DNA of 13,128 nt, from NCBI GenBank assembly GCA_964460665.1, contig CAYWSL010000172.1, positions 1 to 13,128 on the forward strand, given 5' to 3'. Below the pieces are notes generated by a model that was not told the DNA's origin, did no database searches, and saw only the letters and a program-made list of their open reading frames with translations. The position numbers and the translations under genes were made by a program. The DNA comes from K23-9 sp964460665 (GTDB taxonomy: Bacteria; Planctomycetota; Planctomycetia; Pirellulales; Pirellulaceae). Below are positions 1 through 7,599 of the stretch, in pieces (the stretch's first letter is position 1; each line of letters starts with the position of its first letter).

Positions 1-70
1 CCTCCTGCATTGCCACGAGGAATGCCAGCACTACGGCAGCGATCGACTGAGAGCCAGCCAACGGCTTCAT
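1..70 (-). CDS. Divergent gene, N-terminal fragment with signal or membrane segment (partial)
   Basis: Reading the minus strand from the ATG at 70-68 gives 23 codons that run off the left edge of the window: MKPLAGSQSIAAVVLAFLVA followed by MQE. The Lys near the start and the hydrophobic run (about residues 9-20) look like an uncleaved anchor or the start of a signal peptide, so the product is probably membrane-bound or exported. A G-rich ribosome-binding-site-like stretch (GGGGGA) lies just upstream of the ATG on the same strand, which supports this start; an in-frame GTG four codons upstream is a weaker alternative. The gene is divergent from the MoxR operon. Too little is visible to name a family. 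Confidence 0.55.
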   Translation of the reverse strand, partial: MKPLAGSQSIAAVVLAFLVAMQE

Positions 71-302
71 CGATTCCCCCACGTCGGCGGTCTTCGGACG
101 GCAGCAGCAATCTTCTAAGAGATCCCCGTAAACGCGTTATTGCCCGTTTTCTGCGGGAACTTTGGAGATCTCGGGCGTTTCAAAACGGTGGAAAGTAGCT
201 GTGGGCGCAAAACTCGCTTCTTGTTGCTATTCTGTTAGCCTGGGAGCTCTACTGGATGTCTCCCTTTTCTATACGAATGACTCGCATTTTTTGGGATCTT
301 GC
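71..302. promoter_or_regulatory. Divergent intergenic region, presumed promoter of the MoxR operon
   Basis: These 232 bases separate the minus-strand start at 70 from the MoxR ATG at 303 and are the only sizeable non-coding gap before the eight-gene operon, so the operon promoter is expected here. No convincing -35/-10 pair was found; TATACG at 270-275 is a possible -10 element but has no good -35 partner. Two perfect 8-base palindromes (AACGCGTT at 131-138, GAGATCTC at 165-172) could be operator-like, but that number is near chance for this length. The TTG-initiated open frame that would extend MoxR upstream to 162 does not look like MoxR-family sequence and is treated as non-coding. Confidence 0.4.
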
Positions 303-1367
303 ATGTCCGCAGACGCCGCGTCCACCGAGGGCGCATTGAGTGAGGCCGATGCTGGCCGTTTACATGATGCGAGGAAAAAGATTCTGGAGCAGCTGGGCAA
401 GATCATTGTCGGTCAGGAAAACGTGATCGACGAAATCATGATATGCCTGTTCAGTCGCGGTCACGTGATGCTGGAAGGCGTCCCGGGTTTGGCCAAGACG
501 CTGATGATCAGCACACTTGCCCAGGCGTTGGATCTTTCGTTCAGTCGGATTCAGTTCACGCCGGACTTGATGCCAGCCGACGTCACCGGAACGGAGATCA
601 TCGAGGAAGACAAAACGACCGGCCAACGAAACTTTCGTTTCATGCAAGGTCCGTTGTTCGCCAACGTTGTCTTGGCCGACGAGATCAACCGGACGCCACC
701 GAAGACGCAAGCATCCCTGCTAGAAGCGATGCAGGAACGACAAGTCACGGTTGGCCGCACGCGGCACGAACTGTCCGACCCGTTCTTTGTCTTGGCGACG
801 CAGAACCCGATCGAACAAGAAGGAACGTATCCGCTGCCCGAGGCGCAGCAGGACCGGTTCATGTTCAAGGTCTTTGTGGAATACCCCAGCTTTGACGAAG
901 AGTTTGAAGTGGCACGCCGCACGACTGGTACCAACAGCGCCAAGGTCGAACCCGTTTTGGGGGCCGAAGAAATCTTGCGTCTGCAGCAGTTGGTTCGCCA
1001 AGTTCCCGTTAGTGATCATGTGGTCCGATACGCTTTGTCGCTGGTGCGTCAGACGCGAGTCGGCAGCGATGGCGTTCCGGACTTTGTAGACGAATTGATT
1101 GGTTGGGGTGCAGGGCCGCGAGCGGTGCAGTTCTTGATTTTGGGCGGTAAAGCACGTGCGCTTCTGGAAGGCCGTTTCCATGTCCAAGTCGAAGACATCC
1201 AGCACTTGGCGAAACCTGTTTTGCGTCACCGAGTCGTCGTCAACTTCTCTGCCGACAGTGATGGAATCACTAGCGACGATGTGATCGACCGCATTGTCGC
1301 CGCCACACCAACGACCGAAGACGAGCTATCACGCGATGCCCGATTCCAAAAGATATTTGCGTCCTGA
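303..1367 (+). CDS. MoxR-family AAA+ ATPase
   Basis: A 354-residue cytoplasmic AAA+ ATPase of the MoxR family; members act as chaperone-like remodelling ATPases with VWA-domain partners. Visible motifs: Walker A GVPGLAKT at residues 59-66, Walker B VVLADE at about 122-127 followed by INRTPPKTQASLLEAMQE, sensor-1 region ATQNP at 165-169 with EQEGTYPLPEAQQDRF at 171-186 (probable arginine finger R185), and the sensor-2 motif GAGPRA at 269-274 (family norm GASPRA). Length is typical and all catalytic motifs are intact. The ATG at 303 is chosen because the N-terminus then matches the family; an in-frame TTG at 162 would add 47 atypical residues. The 3' end overlaps the DUF58 gene by 32 bases, the usual MoxR-DUF58 pairing. 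The client protein is unknown. Confidence 0.97.
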   Translation: MSADAASTEGALSEADAGRLHDARKKILEQLGKIIVGQENVIDEIMICLFSRGHVMLEGVPGLAKTLMISTLAQALDLSFSRIQFTPDLMPADVTGTEIIEEDKTTGQRNFRFMQGPLFANVVLADEINRTPPKTQASLLEAMQERQVTVGRTRHELSDPFFVLATQNPIEQEGTYPLPEAQQDRFMFKVFVEYPSFDEEFEVARRTTGTNSAKVEPVLGAEEILRLQQLVRQVPVSDHVVRYALSLVRQTRVGSDGVPDFVDELIGWGAGPRAVQFLILGGKARALLEGRFHVQVEDIQHLAKPVLRHRVVVNFSADSDGITSDDVIDRIVAATPTTEDELSRDARFQKIFAS

Positions 1368-2238
1368 AGTCACGGGGCGCATCCGTCGTTTGGAATTGAC
1401 GGCGCGTCGTGTGGTCGAAGGCTTCCTGTCGGGAATGCACCGCAGTCCGTATTTCGGTCAGTCGATCGAATTCCTGCAGCACCGGCAGTACACGCCAGGC
1501 GATGAGATCCGTCACATCGATTGGAAGGTGTACGCGCGCCAAGATCGTTTGCACATCAAGCAGTACGAAGAAGAAACGAACTTGCGTCTTAGCTTGGTCG
1601 TCGATCGCAGCGGAAGCATGGCGTACGGCAACGGCGAATCAAACAAGTTCGATTACTCCGCATCGATCGCTGCCTCACTGGCGTACTTGGCTTTGCGTCA
1701 AAAGGATGCGACAGGCTTGTTTACGTTTGACCAAAACGTCCAATCCATCGTGCCTGCCAAGAGCAATCAGCACCAGTTGTCGCGAATTTTGTCCGTTTTG
1801 GACAGCGTTGGCGCCGATGGACGAACGGATCTGCCTCGGGTCGCCAAAGAGATCGCCAACTCGATCCCGCGGCGCGGTTTGGTGGTGGTGATTTCGGATC
1901 TGCTGGGCGTGGATAACTTAATGGAAGGCCTGCGTGTGCTGCGGCAACGTGGTCACGACGTGGCGTTGATGCATGTTCTGCACGACGATGAACTGGATTT
2001 TGATTTCAGCGGCGCGACGCGATTCGAAGGACTGGAGTCGGACGACTTTTTGAACTGCAACCCGCGCGCACTTCGCGAAGGTTACTTGGAAGCGCTGAAC
2101 GAGTTTTTGGCCAAGACAAAGAAAGCCTGCGGGCGACTTTCGATCGACTACATGCAGGTCCGCACCAGTGAACCGCTAGATGCCGTGTTGGCAAGTTTCC
2201 TGGCTTCACGCCAAGCCCTACCAAAGCTAAAGCGATGA
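1336..2238 (+). CDS. DUF58 domain protein with intact VWA MIDAS site
   Basis: A 300-residue soluble DUF58 protein, the standard partner encoded next to MoxR ATPases. The DUF58 signature GDEIRHIDWKVYAR is at residues 56-69. A VWA-type fold follows with the metal-site motif DRSGS at 90-94, a likely MIDAS threonine at T164 (GRTDLP) and the third-loop aspartate in ISDLL (D188). No membrane segment is seen, in contrast to longer DUF58 proteins with N-terminal spans, so it should act in the cytoplasm with MoxR. The ATG at 1336 gives the normal short N-terminus; a TTG at 1294 is in frame but adds 14 unlikely residues. The chosen start overlaps the MoxR gene by 32 bases and the stop overlaps the next gene by four (ATGA), indicating translational coupling. 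Metal binding is inferred from the motif. Confidence 0.95.
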   Translation: MPDSKRYLRPEVTGRIRRLELTARRVVEGFLSGMHRSPYFGQSIEFLQHRQYTPGDEIRHIDWKVYARQDRLHIKQYEEETNLRLSLVVDRSGSMAYGNGESNKFDYSASIAASLAYLALRQKDATGLFTFDQNVQSIVPAKSNQHQLSRILSVLDSVGADGRTDLPRVAKEIANSIPRRGLVVVISDLLGVDNLMEGLRVLRQRGHDVALMHVLHDDELDFDFSGATRFEGLESDDFLNCNPRALREGYLEALNEFLAKTKKACGRLSIDYMQVRTSEPLDAVLASFLASRQALPKLKR

Positions 2239-2420
2239 ACCCCTATGAATCACCTCGATCAATGGACAACGACGCCCAGCTTTCTGGAAACGATACCGAC
2301 ACCAGCATGTTGGCGAACCCATTTTTTTGGATCCTGATGTTTTTGATTTTGTTGGGGATCGCGCCGTTTGTTCCCGCGATCGTCAAATTTGTTTTTAACG
2401 TTGTTTTGAATACTGATTGA
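2235..2420 (+). CDS. Small single-span membrane protein with MNPYESP N-terminus
   Basis: A 61-residue protein not assigned to a named family. It begins MNPYESPRS, has an acidic, polar stretch to about residue 27, then a long hydrophobic segment (about 29-58: NPFFWILMFLILLGIAPFVP and onward), and ends at the membrane. From general knowledge, N-termini of the NPY-[AE]-SP type recur in small planctomycete membrane proteins; the role of the motif is unknown. The coding status is supported by position: its ATG overlaps the DUF58 stop (ATGA, 2235-2238) and its TGA overlaps the TTG start of the BatA-like gene (TTGA, 2417-2420), so it sits exactly in the chain of coupled genes. No Shine-Dalgarno sequence is visible, as expected for re-initiation. 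It may be a membrane adaptor or regulator of the VWA proteins; this is inference. Confidence 0.85.
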   Translation: MNPYESPRSMDNDAQLSGNDTDTSMLANPFFWILMFLILLGIAPFVPAIVKFVFNVVLNTD

Positions 2421-4837
2421 ACTTGTTCCTTTACCCCGCATTACTGACTGGCTTCCTGTTTGTTGCCGTGCCGTTGTTGGTTCACTTGATCAACATGCTT
2501 CGGCATCGCAAGCAACGATGGGCGGCTATGGACTTCTTGCTGGCGAGCTATCGCAAGCAAAAGAAGTGGATTCGCTTGCGGCAATTGCTGCTGCTACTTT
2601 CCCGGCTAGCCGTCGCCGCGTTGTTAGTCGCCATGCTGTGTGGCTGGACGGGCGGTGGTGGAATCCTGGGTGCACTCGGCGGCCAAACGACGCATCACGT
2701 GGTCGTGCTGGACGATAGCTATTCGATGAGCGATACCAGCGGTGGTGACGAAGCCGGATCGGCTTACCAGCGGGCACTTCGATCACTGGAAGACTTGACG
2801 CGGCGTTTGGCCAGCGATGACGGCAATCACCAGCTGACGATCATGCGTGCTAGTCGCGCGGCGATGGCCGTTCGCGGTGGTAGCGAATCGGGTGATGCGG
2901 CTGCAGACTTGTCGGCTCAAACCATTACCGCAGATGCGCGTTTGATCAGTCGAGTGATGTCAACTCAAGCTTCGCCAGTCAGAACCGACTTGGTGCCTGC
3001 GCTGAGCCTGGCCAGTGAATTGATCCGTTCGACGCCGGCCGATTCCAAGTACCTGTATATCGCCAGTGACTTCCGCGAACGCGATTGGGGATCGCCCGAG
3101 CGGATCGCCAGTGCAATGGAAGGCATGCCGACCGATGAAGTCGAAGTTCGCATGATCGATTGCGCCGCCACGCCAGGCCCGAATCTGGGAATCACCGATG
3201 TGTCGCCAAAGCAAGACGTCTGGGTCGCCGGAGTACCGGTGGTCGTCAGCGTGACGATTCACAACTACGGGCAAACACCAGCCAAGAACATAGCAGTTGC
3301 CAACCGAGTGATTCGTTATCCCACGGACTTGCAAGCGATTGATCCGACTCGGGCGGTCAGCGGCGAAATCGATGCGTTGCCCGCGTTGTTGATCGAATCG
3401 CTTGCTCCTGGGGCGGAGATCACGAAGACGTTTCAGGTCTTTGTGACCAAGCAGGGAACGCACGCGATCGAAGTCGCTTTGCCAGAAGATTCGTTGCCGA
3501 TCGATAACGTTCGTTCGTGCACGCTGCCGCTTTCGGACGTCGAAAAAGTGCTGGTAATCGATGGCAGCACGGAAGCTCGCGGTGCCTACCACGTGACTTC
3601 GGTGCTGGACCCAGGGAGCCAGGTTCGGATTGGTGCGATCCCGGATGTTCAACAGCCATCGTTCTTGCGAAGTGCAACGGTGGAATCGCTGGCACCGTAT
3701 CGAGCGATCTACTTGATCAACTTGCCCGAAGTCGGCGAGAACGCGGCTGACGCGCTAGCCGGTTACGTGCAGCGTGGCGGCGGACTTGCTTGGTTCCTTG
3801 GAAATAATGTTCGCCCCGAGTCGTATAACAAGACACTGTTGGTGCGCGACCGGCACCTGTTGCCCGCGCCACTTGGCGAATCTGTCGAGTTGCCCACTGC
3901 AACGCAGCGTGATGCGGGAGACGTGGTGTTGGGCGATGAAGGAACGTTGCTTGATCCACTCCGCGGCGGCGGCGACGCTCAGTGGGCTCTGCTTGGTTTG
4001 GCCCGCAGTTGGTCACTGCAAGAAACGGATCAGCCCGAAGCAAGCGACGAAAATACACAAGGCGAACCACAGGCCGAGACGCAATCTCAACGCACGCGAA
4101 CTCGTGTGGTACTTCGCCGACGCGACGGCAAGCCCTACGTCACACAGCACGAAGTCGGCCGCGGCCAAGTCGTGACCGTTTTGTCCGGGATCGAAGGTCG
4201 CTGGACGAACTGGAATAGCGACCCGATGTTTGTACCGTTCTTGTTGCTAACGAACGCTTCGCTGTGGAGCGGTGCGGCGCCACCCACTTACCGCGCGATT
4301 GATGACAGCTTGGTGCGGATGCTTCCACCGGATCAGTACACCGCCAACGCGATATTCGTTCCCGCCTCGCCCGAACCGCCTCGTGTGCCGATCGAAGTGG
4401 TTGGCGAAGATCCGCCTGACACGGCAGCGATCGATGGCTTTGCCGGGCAGCCGATTCCTCGTGTGAATTTTGATCCGCAAGAAATGGTGATCGAAGGCGA
4501 GTCGAATGTGGATGAAATCCTGCGTCCCGGTATTTCCGAGTGGGCACTCACGCGTGCCGATGGGCGAGGCGAAGTCGTGCCGGTTGCATCGGTGATCCAA
4601 GTCGGCGAAGGTGACTTGAAACGCGCTAACACCGCAGAGATTCAGCAGTCGTTGCTGCCGTTGAAGGTGAAGTTCGTCAGCAGCACCGCTTGGAACCAAG
4701 AAAACCGAGTCGCGGGCAGTTCGACGTTGACACTGTTCTTGCTGGGGCTGCTGGGATTGATTCTGGCTGCCGAGCAAGCGTTGGCCTATTGGGCCAGCTA
4801 CCATGTTTCGCCTTCGCCGATCGTGAGGAGAGCGTAA
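2417..4837 (+). CDS. BatA-like membrane protein with VWA, beta-sandwich and amidotransferase-like regions
   Basis: An 806-residue inner-membrane protein. The N-terminus (about 1-78) matches the aerotolerance-regulator/BatA N-terminal domain: first span about 6-27, basic cytoplasmic loop with RWAAMDFLLASYRKQ, second span about 56-76. A VWA domain follows with full MIDAS residues: D99, S101 and S103 (DDSYS), T190 (RTDL) and D218 (ASDF). Residues about 256-375 look like a CARDB-type beta sandwich (VTIHNYGQTPAKN), and about 376-480 like a class I amidotransferase-type alpha/beta fold (VLVIDGS, GGGLAWFLG) without a nucleophile cysteine at the elbow. A last span lies at about 770-790. The positive loop predicts a periplasmic VWA region. 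The start is the TTG at 2417, because the first in-frame ATG (2495) would remove the conserved first span. It is longer than classical BatA. Confidence 0.93.
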   Translation: MNLFLYPALLTGFLFVAVPLLVHLINMLRHRKQRWAAMDFLLASYRKQKKWIRLRQLLLLLSRLAVAALLVAMLCGWTGGGGILGALGGQTTHHVVVLDDSYSMSDTSGGDEAGSAYQRALRSLEDLTRRLASDDGNHQLTIMRASRAAMAVRGGSESGDAAADLSAQTITADARLISRVMSTQASPVRTDLVPALSLASELIRSTPADSKYLYIASDFRERDWGSPERIASAMEGMPTDEVEVRMIDCAATPGPNLGITDVSPKQDVWVAGVPVVVSVTIHNYGQTPAKNIAVANRVIRYPTDLQAIDPTRAVSGEIDALPALLIESLAPGAEITKTFQVFVTKQGTHAIEVALPEDSLPIDNVRSCTLPLSDVEKVLVIDGSTEARGAYHVTSVLDPGSQVRIGAIPDVQQPSFLRSATVESLAPYRAIYLINLPEVGENAADALAGYVQRGGGLAWFLGNNVRPESYNKTLLVRDRHLLPAPLGESVELPTATQRDAGDVVLGDEGTLLDPLRGGGDAQWALLGLARSWSLQETDQPEASDENTQGEPQAETQSQRTRTRVVLRRRDGKPYVTQHEVGRGQVVTVLSGIEGRWTNWNSDPMFVPFLLLTNASLWSGAAPPTYRAIDDSLVRMLPPDQYTANAIFVPASPEPPRVPIEVVGEDPPDTAAIDGFAGQPIPRVNFDPQEMVIEGESNVDEILRPGISEWALTRADGRGEVVPVASVIQVGEGDLKRANTAEIQQSLLPLKVKFVSSTAWNQENRVAGSSTLTLFLLGLLGLILAAEQALAYWASYHVSPSPIVRRA
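4825..4830 (+). promoter_or_regulatory. Strong Shine-Dalgarno site fixing the start at 4837
   Basis: GAGGAG lies six bases before the ATG at 4837, inside the last codons of the BatA-like gene. It selects this ATG over the in-frame upstream extension to 4690, which would add 49 residues overlapping the previous gene. It is one of the few clear Shine-Dalgarno sites in the operon. Confidence 0.75.
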
Positions 4838-7575
4838 TGGATACAGCACGACAAGTCATTTACGAATTCGCTCGCATCGCCTCACTAGAAGGCTGGTGGG
4901 TGTGGGCATTGCTGGTGCTGGCACTTGCGGTTTTGCTGTTCGGTTGCGTGCGATTCTATTTGCGCGACGCAGCAGAATTGAAAGCCCCTGTGCGATGGAC
5001 GTTGATTTTGCTGCGGTTAGCCGCGATCGTTGCGTTGATCTTTTTCTTTTTCGATCTGCAGCGCCGAACGCAACGGATGGTCACGCGTAGCAGCGAAGTG
5101 GTAGTTTTGGTCGACACCAGCCAAAGCATGTCGCTGCCGACAGACGCAACCAACGCTGGGCAGAGTCGTTCGCAACGAGCCGCCAGCATCCTGGGCAAAA
5201 CCGATCTATTGGAAAAGCTGGAGTCGCAGCACCGTGTCAGTTTGTATGCGTTCGACGACCAGAGTGAACCGCGGCTACTGGAAACACGCGGCGGCGACAC
5301 AACCAATCAGGACACGAGTGAAGCGTCCACACAGCAGGACGCATCCGCAAGCGGTGTTTCCATGCTCGCGATCTTGGGTGTCTTTCTGATAGCGGTCGCG
5401 ACACTGTTGTCGATCGCGTCCCTGTTTACAGGAGCGGCAGGCCGCGTCGAAAGTGTTGGCTGGCTGCTGTTTCCGACGGCGGTCGTACTGATTCTTGGCA
5501 TCATCTTCGCTGGCAGTATGTTTGCCATTCGCAGCGAAGAAACACTGGGACAGATCCTAGGCGTGTCCGGCCAGGCCGACACGCCTGAGGATACGGAAGA
5601 AGAAACCGCTGCCGAACAGCCCAAAATCCGCGTCTCCAACTGGGACGATGAAGTCGCTGCGTCAGGCGCGCAAAGCCGAATGGGCGACGCGATGCGAAGC
5701 ATACTTGGCAGCCACGACCCATCGACGCTGGCTGGAATCGTCCTGCTGACCGATGGCCAAGCAAACGGCGGCATCGAAGTGACTTCGTCGGTCGCGTTGG
5801 CACGCCGCAACGAAGTCGCTTTGTACCCGGTCGGATTGGGAAGCAGTTCTGCGCCAGTCAACATTCGTGTTGTGGACTTGGACGCACCGCGTCGAGTCTA
5901 CCCGGGGGACAAGTTTGCTATCTCGGGTGTCTTGCAAGCCAGCGGCCCCAAGAACATGACCGTCGAAGTTCAGTTACTGGATGGCTTGGACGACGGCAGC
6001 GGCCGAAAAGGAAGCGATGACATCAAGCCGCCAGGCGACGTGATCGATTCAAAACGAGTCGAAGTCGCTAGCGACGGCACCCTAACCGGAATCCGATTCG
6101 AGATGGATCCGGAAACGGTCGGCCGACGTCGCTTGGCAATCCGCGTGGTGTCGCCGACGCAGGACCGAAGCAAACGCGACGACATCCGTGACGCCAGGTA
6201 CGAAGTCGTCGCCCGAAAACTACGCGTGCTGTTGGTCGCGGGTGGTCCGACACGCGAGTACCGATTCGTTCGCAACTTACTTCACCGTGATAAATCGATT
6301 CAGCTCGACACATGGCTGCAAACTGGCCAACCGGGAATGAGCCAAGATGCCAACAAAGTTTTGACGAAGTTTCCCGCGACAGCCGAAGAACTATTTGAGT
6401 ACGACGCGATTGCGATGTTCGATCCAAATTGGATGGCGATTAATGCCGGTTCAATCGACATGCTGGATCGTTGGCTTGCGCAGCAAGCTGGCGGGCTGAT
6501 GCTGATCGCAGGCCCGGTTTACCACCCACGCTGGTCTCGGAGTCGAACGGATCCGCGAGTCAGTCGCATCGCAGGTTTCTTCCCAGTCAATGTTTCAACG
6601 CGCGGGCCGTTACTTGGCGGTGGCCGCCAGGGCGGCGAGAACCCGTGGCCGATTGAGTTCACGCCTGAAGCACGTCGTGCCGAGTTTCTATGGGTCGCCG
6701 ACCAGCCAGCCGAGAGCTTCGATATCTGGGATCGATTCGGGGGCGTGTTCGACTATGTCGGCGTCAAAAGTGCGAAACCAGGTGCGAAGGTTTACGGATA
6801 CTTTTCAGATCCAACGTCACAGATTGGCGACACGCTACCAGTGTTCATGGCGTCACAGTTTTACGGTGCCGGTCGCGTGTTCTTTCAAGGCAGCGGGGAA
6901 ATCTGGCGTTTGCGTGGCGAAAGCGACGCGTACTTTGACAGCTACTACACCAAACTGGTCCGCTGGGTCAGCGAAGGACGGCTGCTGCGTGATAGCACGC
7001 GAGGTGTTCTGCTGGTCGACAATTCACGGGCCATGGTCGGCGATACGATTTCGGTTCGTGCGGTGCTAAGCGACGCACAGTTCGAACCGTTGACGGTCCC
7101 CGAAGTTGGCGCGAAGGTCTTGCTGCCCAGTGGCCGCATCGACGACTTGCGTCTGGTACCCTTAAAAGGCGAACCCCAAGCGGGAACCTACGGCGGGCGA
7201 TTCATTGTTCGCGAGGCGGGCAGCTACGAAATTCGGCTGACGCTCGGCGACGCTTTGGACGAAGAAGTGTTGCGTCAAAGCGTGCAAGTTCGATTGCCAA
7301 CCATCGAACTAGAGCGACCAAAACGCAACGACAAAGAACTGATGCAATTCGCAACGATGACCGGCGGGCAATACACGCCAGTTGAACCGGGCACCACCAA
7401 CGAAAGCATCGTTCAGACTCTGGTCGGTAAACTAAAACCGCAGCCGCAAGTCACCATTTTGCCGGGCACACCAGATCAAGAATTCAGCGGACGCCGCAAC
7501 GCGGTACTGCTGTGGTTGATCGCGAGCGTCCTGACGATGGAATGGGTCGTCCGAAGACTACATCGACTGGCCTAA
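4837..7575 (+). CDS. Membrane VWA protein with cysteine-less glutamine-amidotransferase-like domain
   Basis: A 912-residue inner-membrane protein. Order: spans at about 20-40 and 54-72 with a basic loop between them; VWA metal-site motif DTSQS at 93-97; two extra spans at about 176-198 and 207-231 inserted inside the VWA domain; SRMGDAM at 280-286 where most VWA domains have a MIDAS threonine (here probably S280); LLTDG at 303-307; a beta-rich region about 345-455; a class I amidotransferase-like region about 460-570 (RVLLVAGGP, DPNW at 529-532, GGLMLIAGP at 552-560) and further domains; final span about 887-905 with a basic tail RRLHRLA. The protein has one cysteine, C37, within the first span, so no Cys-dependent amidotransferase activity is possible. 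The start overlaps the previous stop (TAATG) after a strong Shine-Dalgarno. The domain order parallels the preceding BatA-like protein, suggesting old duplication. Confidence 0.92.
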   Translation: MDTARQVIYEFARIASLEGWWVWALLVLALAVLLFGCVRFYLRDAAELKAPVRWTLILLRLAAIVALIFFFFDLQRRTQRMVTRSSEVVVLVDTSQSMSLPTDATNAGQSRSQRAASILGKTDLLEKLESQHRVSLYAFDDQSEPRLLETRGGDTTNQDTSEASTQQDASASGVSMLAILGVFLIAVATLLSIASLFTGAAGRVESVGWLLFPTAVVLILGIIFAGSMFAIRSEETLGQILGVSGQADTPEDTEEETAAEQPKIRVSNWDDEVAASGAQSRMGDAMRSILGSHDPSTLAGIVLLTDGQANGGIEVTSSVALARRNEVALYPVGLGSSSAPVNIRVVDLDAPRRVYPGDKFAISGVLQASGPKNMTVEVQLLDGLDDGSGRKGSDDIKPPGDVIDSKRVEVASDGTLTGIRFEMDPETVGRRRLAIRVVSPTQDRSKRDDIRDARYEVVARKLRVLLVAGGPTREYRFVRNLLHRDKSIQLDTWLQTGQPGMSQDANKVLTKFPATAEELFEYDAIAMFDPNWMAINAGSIDMLDRWLAQQAGGLMLIAGPVYHPRWSRSRTDPRVSRIAGFFPVNVSTRGPLLGGGRQGGENPWPIEFTPEARRAEFLWVADQPAESFDIWDRFGGVFDYVGVKSAKPGAKVYGYFSDPTSQIGDTLPVFMASQFYGAGRVFFQGSGEIWRLRGESDAYFDSYYTKLVRWVSEGRLLRDSTRGVLLVDNSRAMVGDTISVRAVLSDAQFEPLTVPEVGAKVLLPSGRIDDLRLVPLKGEPQAGTYGGRFIVREAGSYEIRLTLGDALDEEVLRQSVQVRLPTIELERPKRNDKELMQFATMTGGQYTPVEPGTTNESIVQTLVGKLKPQPQVTILPGTPDQEFSGRRNAVLLWLIASVLTMEWVVRRLHRLA

Positions 7576-7599
7576 GACACTTTTCACCAACAACGATTC

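Noticed and set aside
131..172. Two 8-base palindromes upstream of the operon as an operator
   Set aside because: One or so 8-base palindrome is expected by chance in 230 bases, and the two differ in sequence, so they are not a repeated operator.
162..302. In-frame TTG extension of the MoxR gene by 47 residues
   Set aside because: The added residues have no MoxR-family character, and the ATG at 303 gives a normal 354-residue protein.
2960..3652. 230-residue minus-strand open frame within the BatA-like gene
   Set aside because: It lies opposite a well-supported gene with intact motifs, and its translation shows no recognisable domain.
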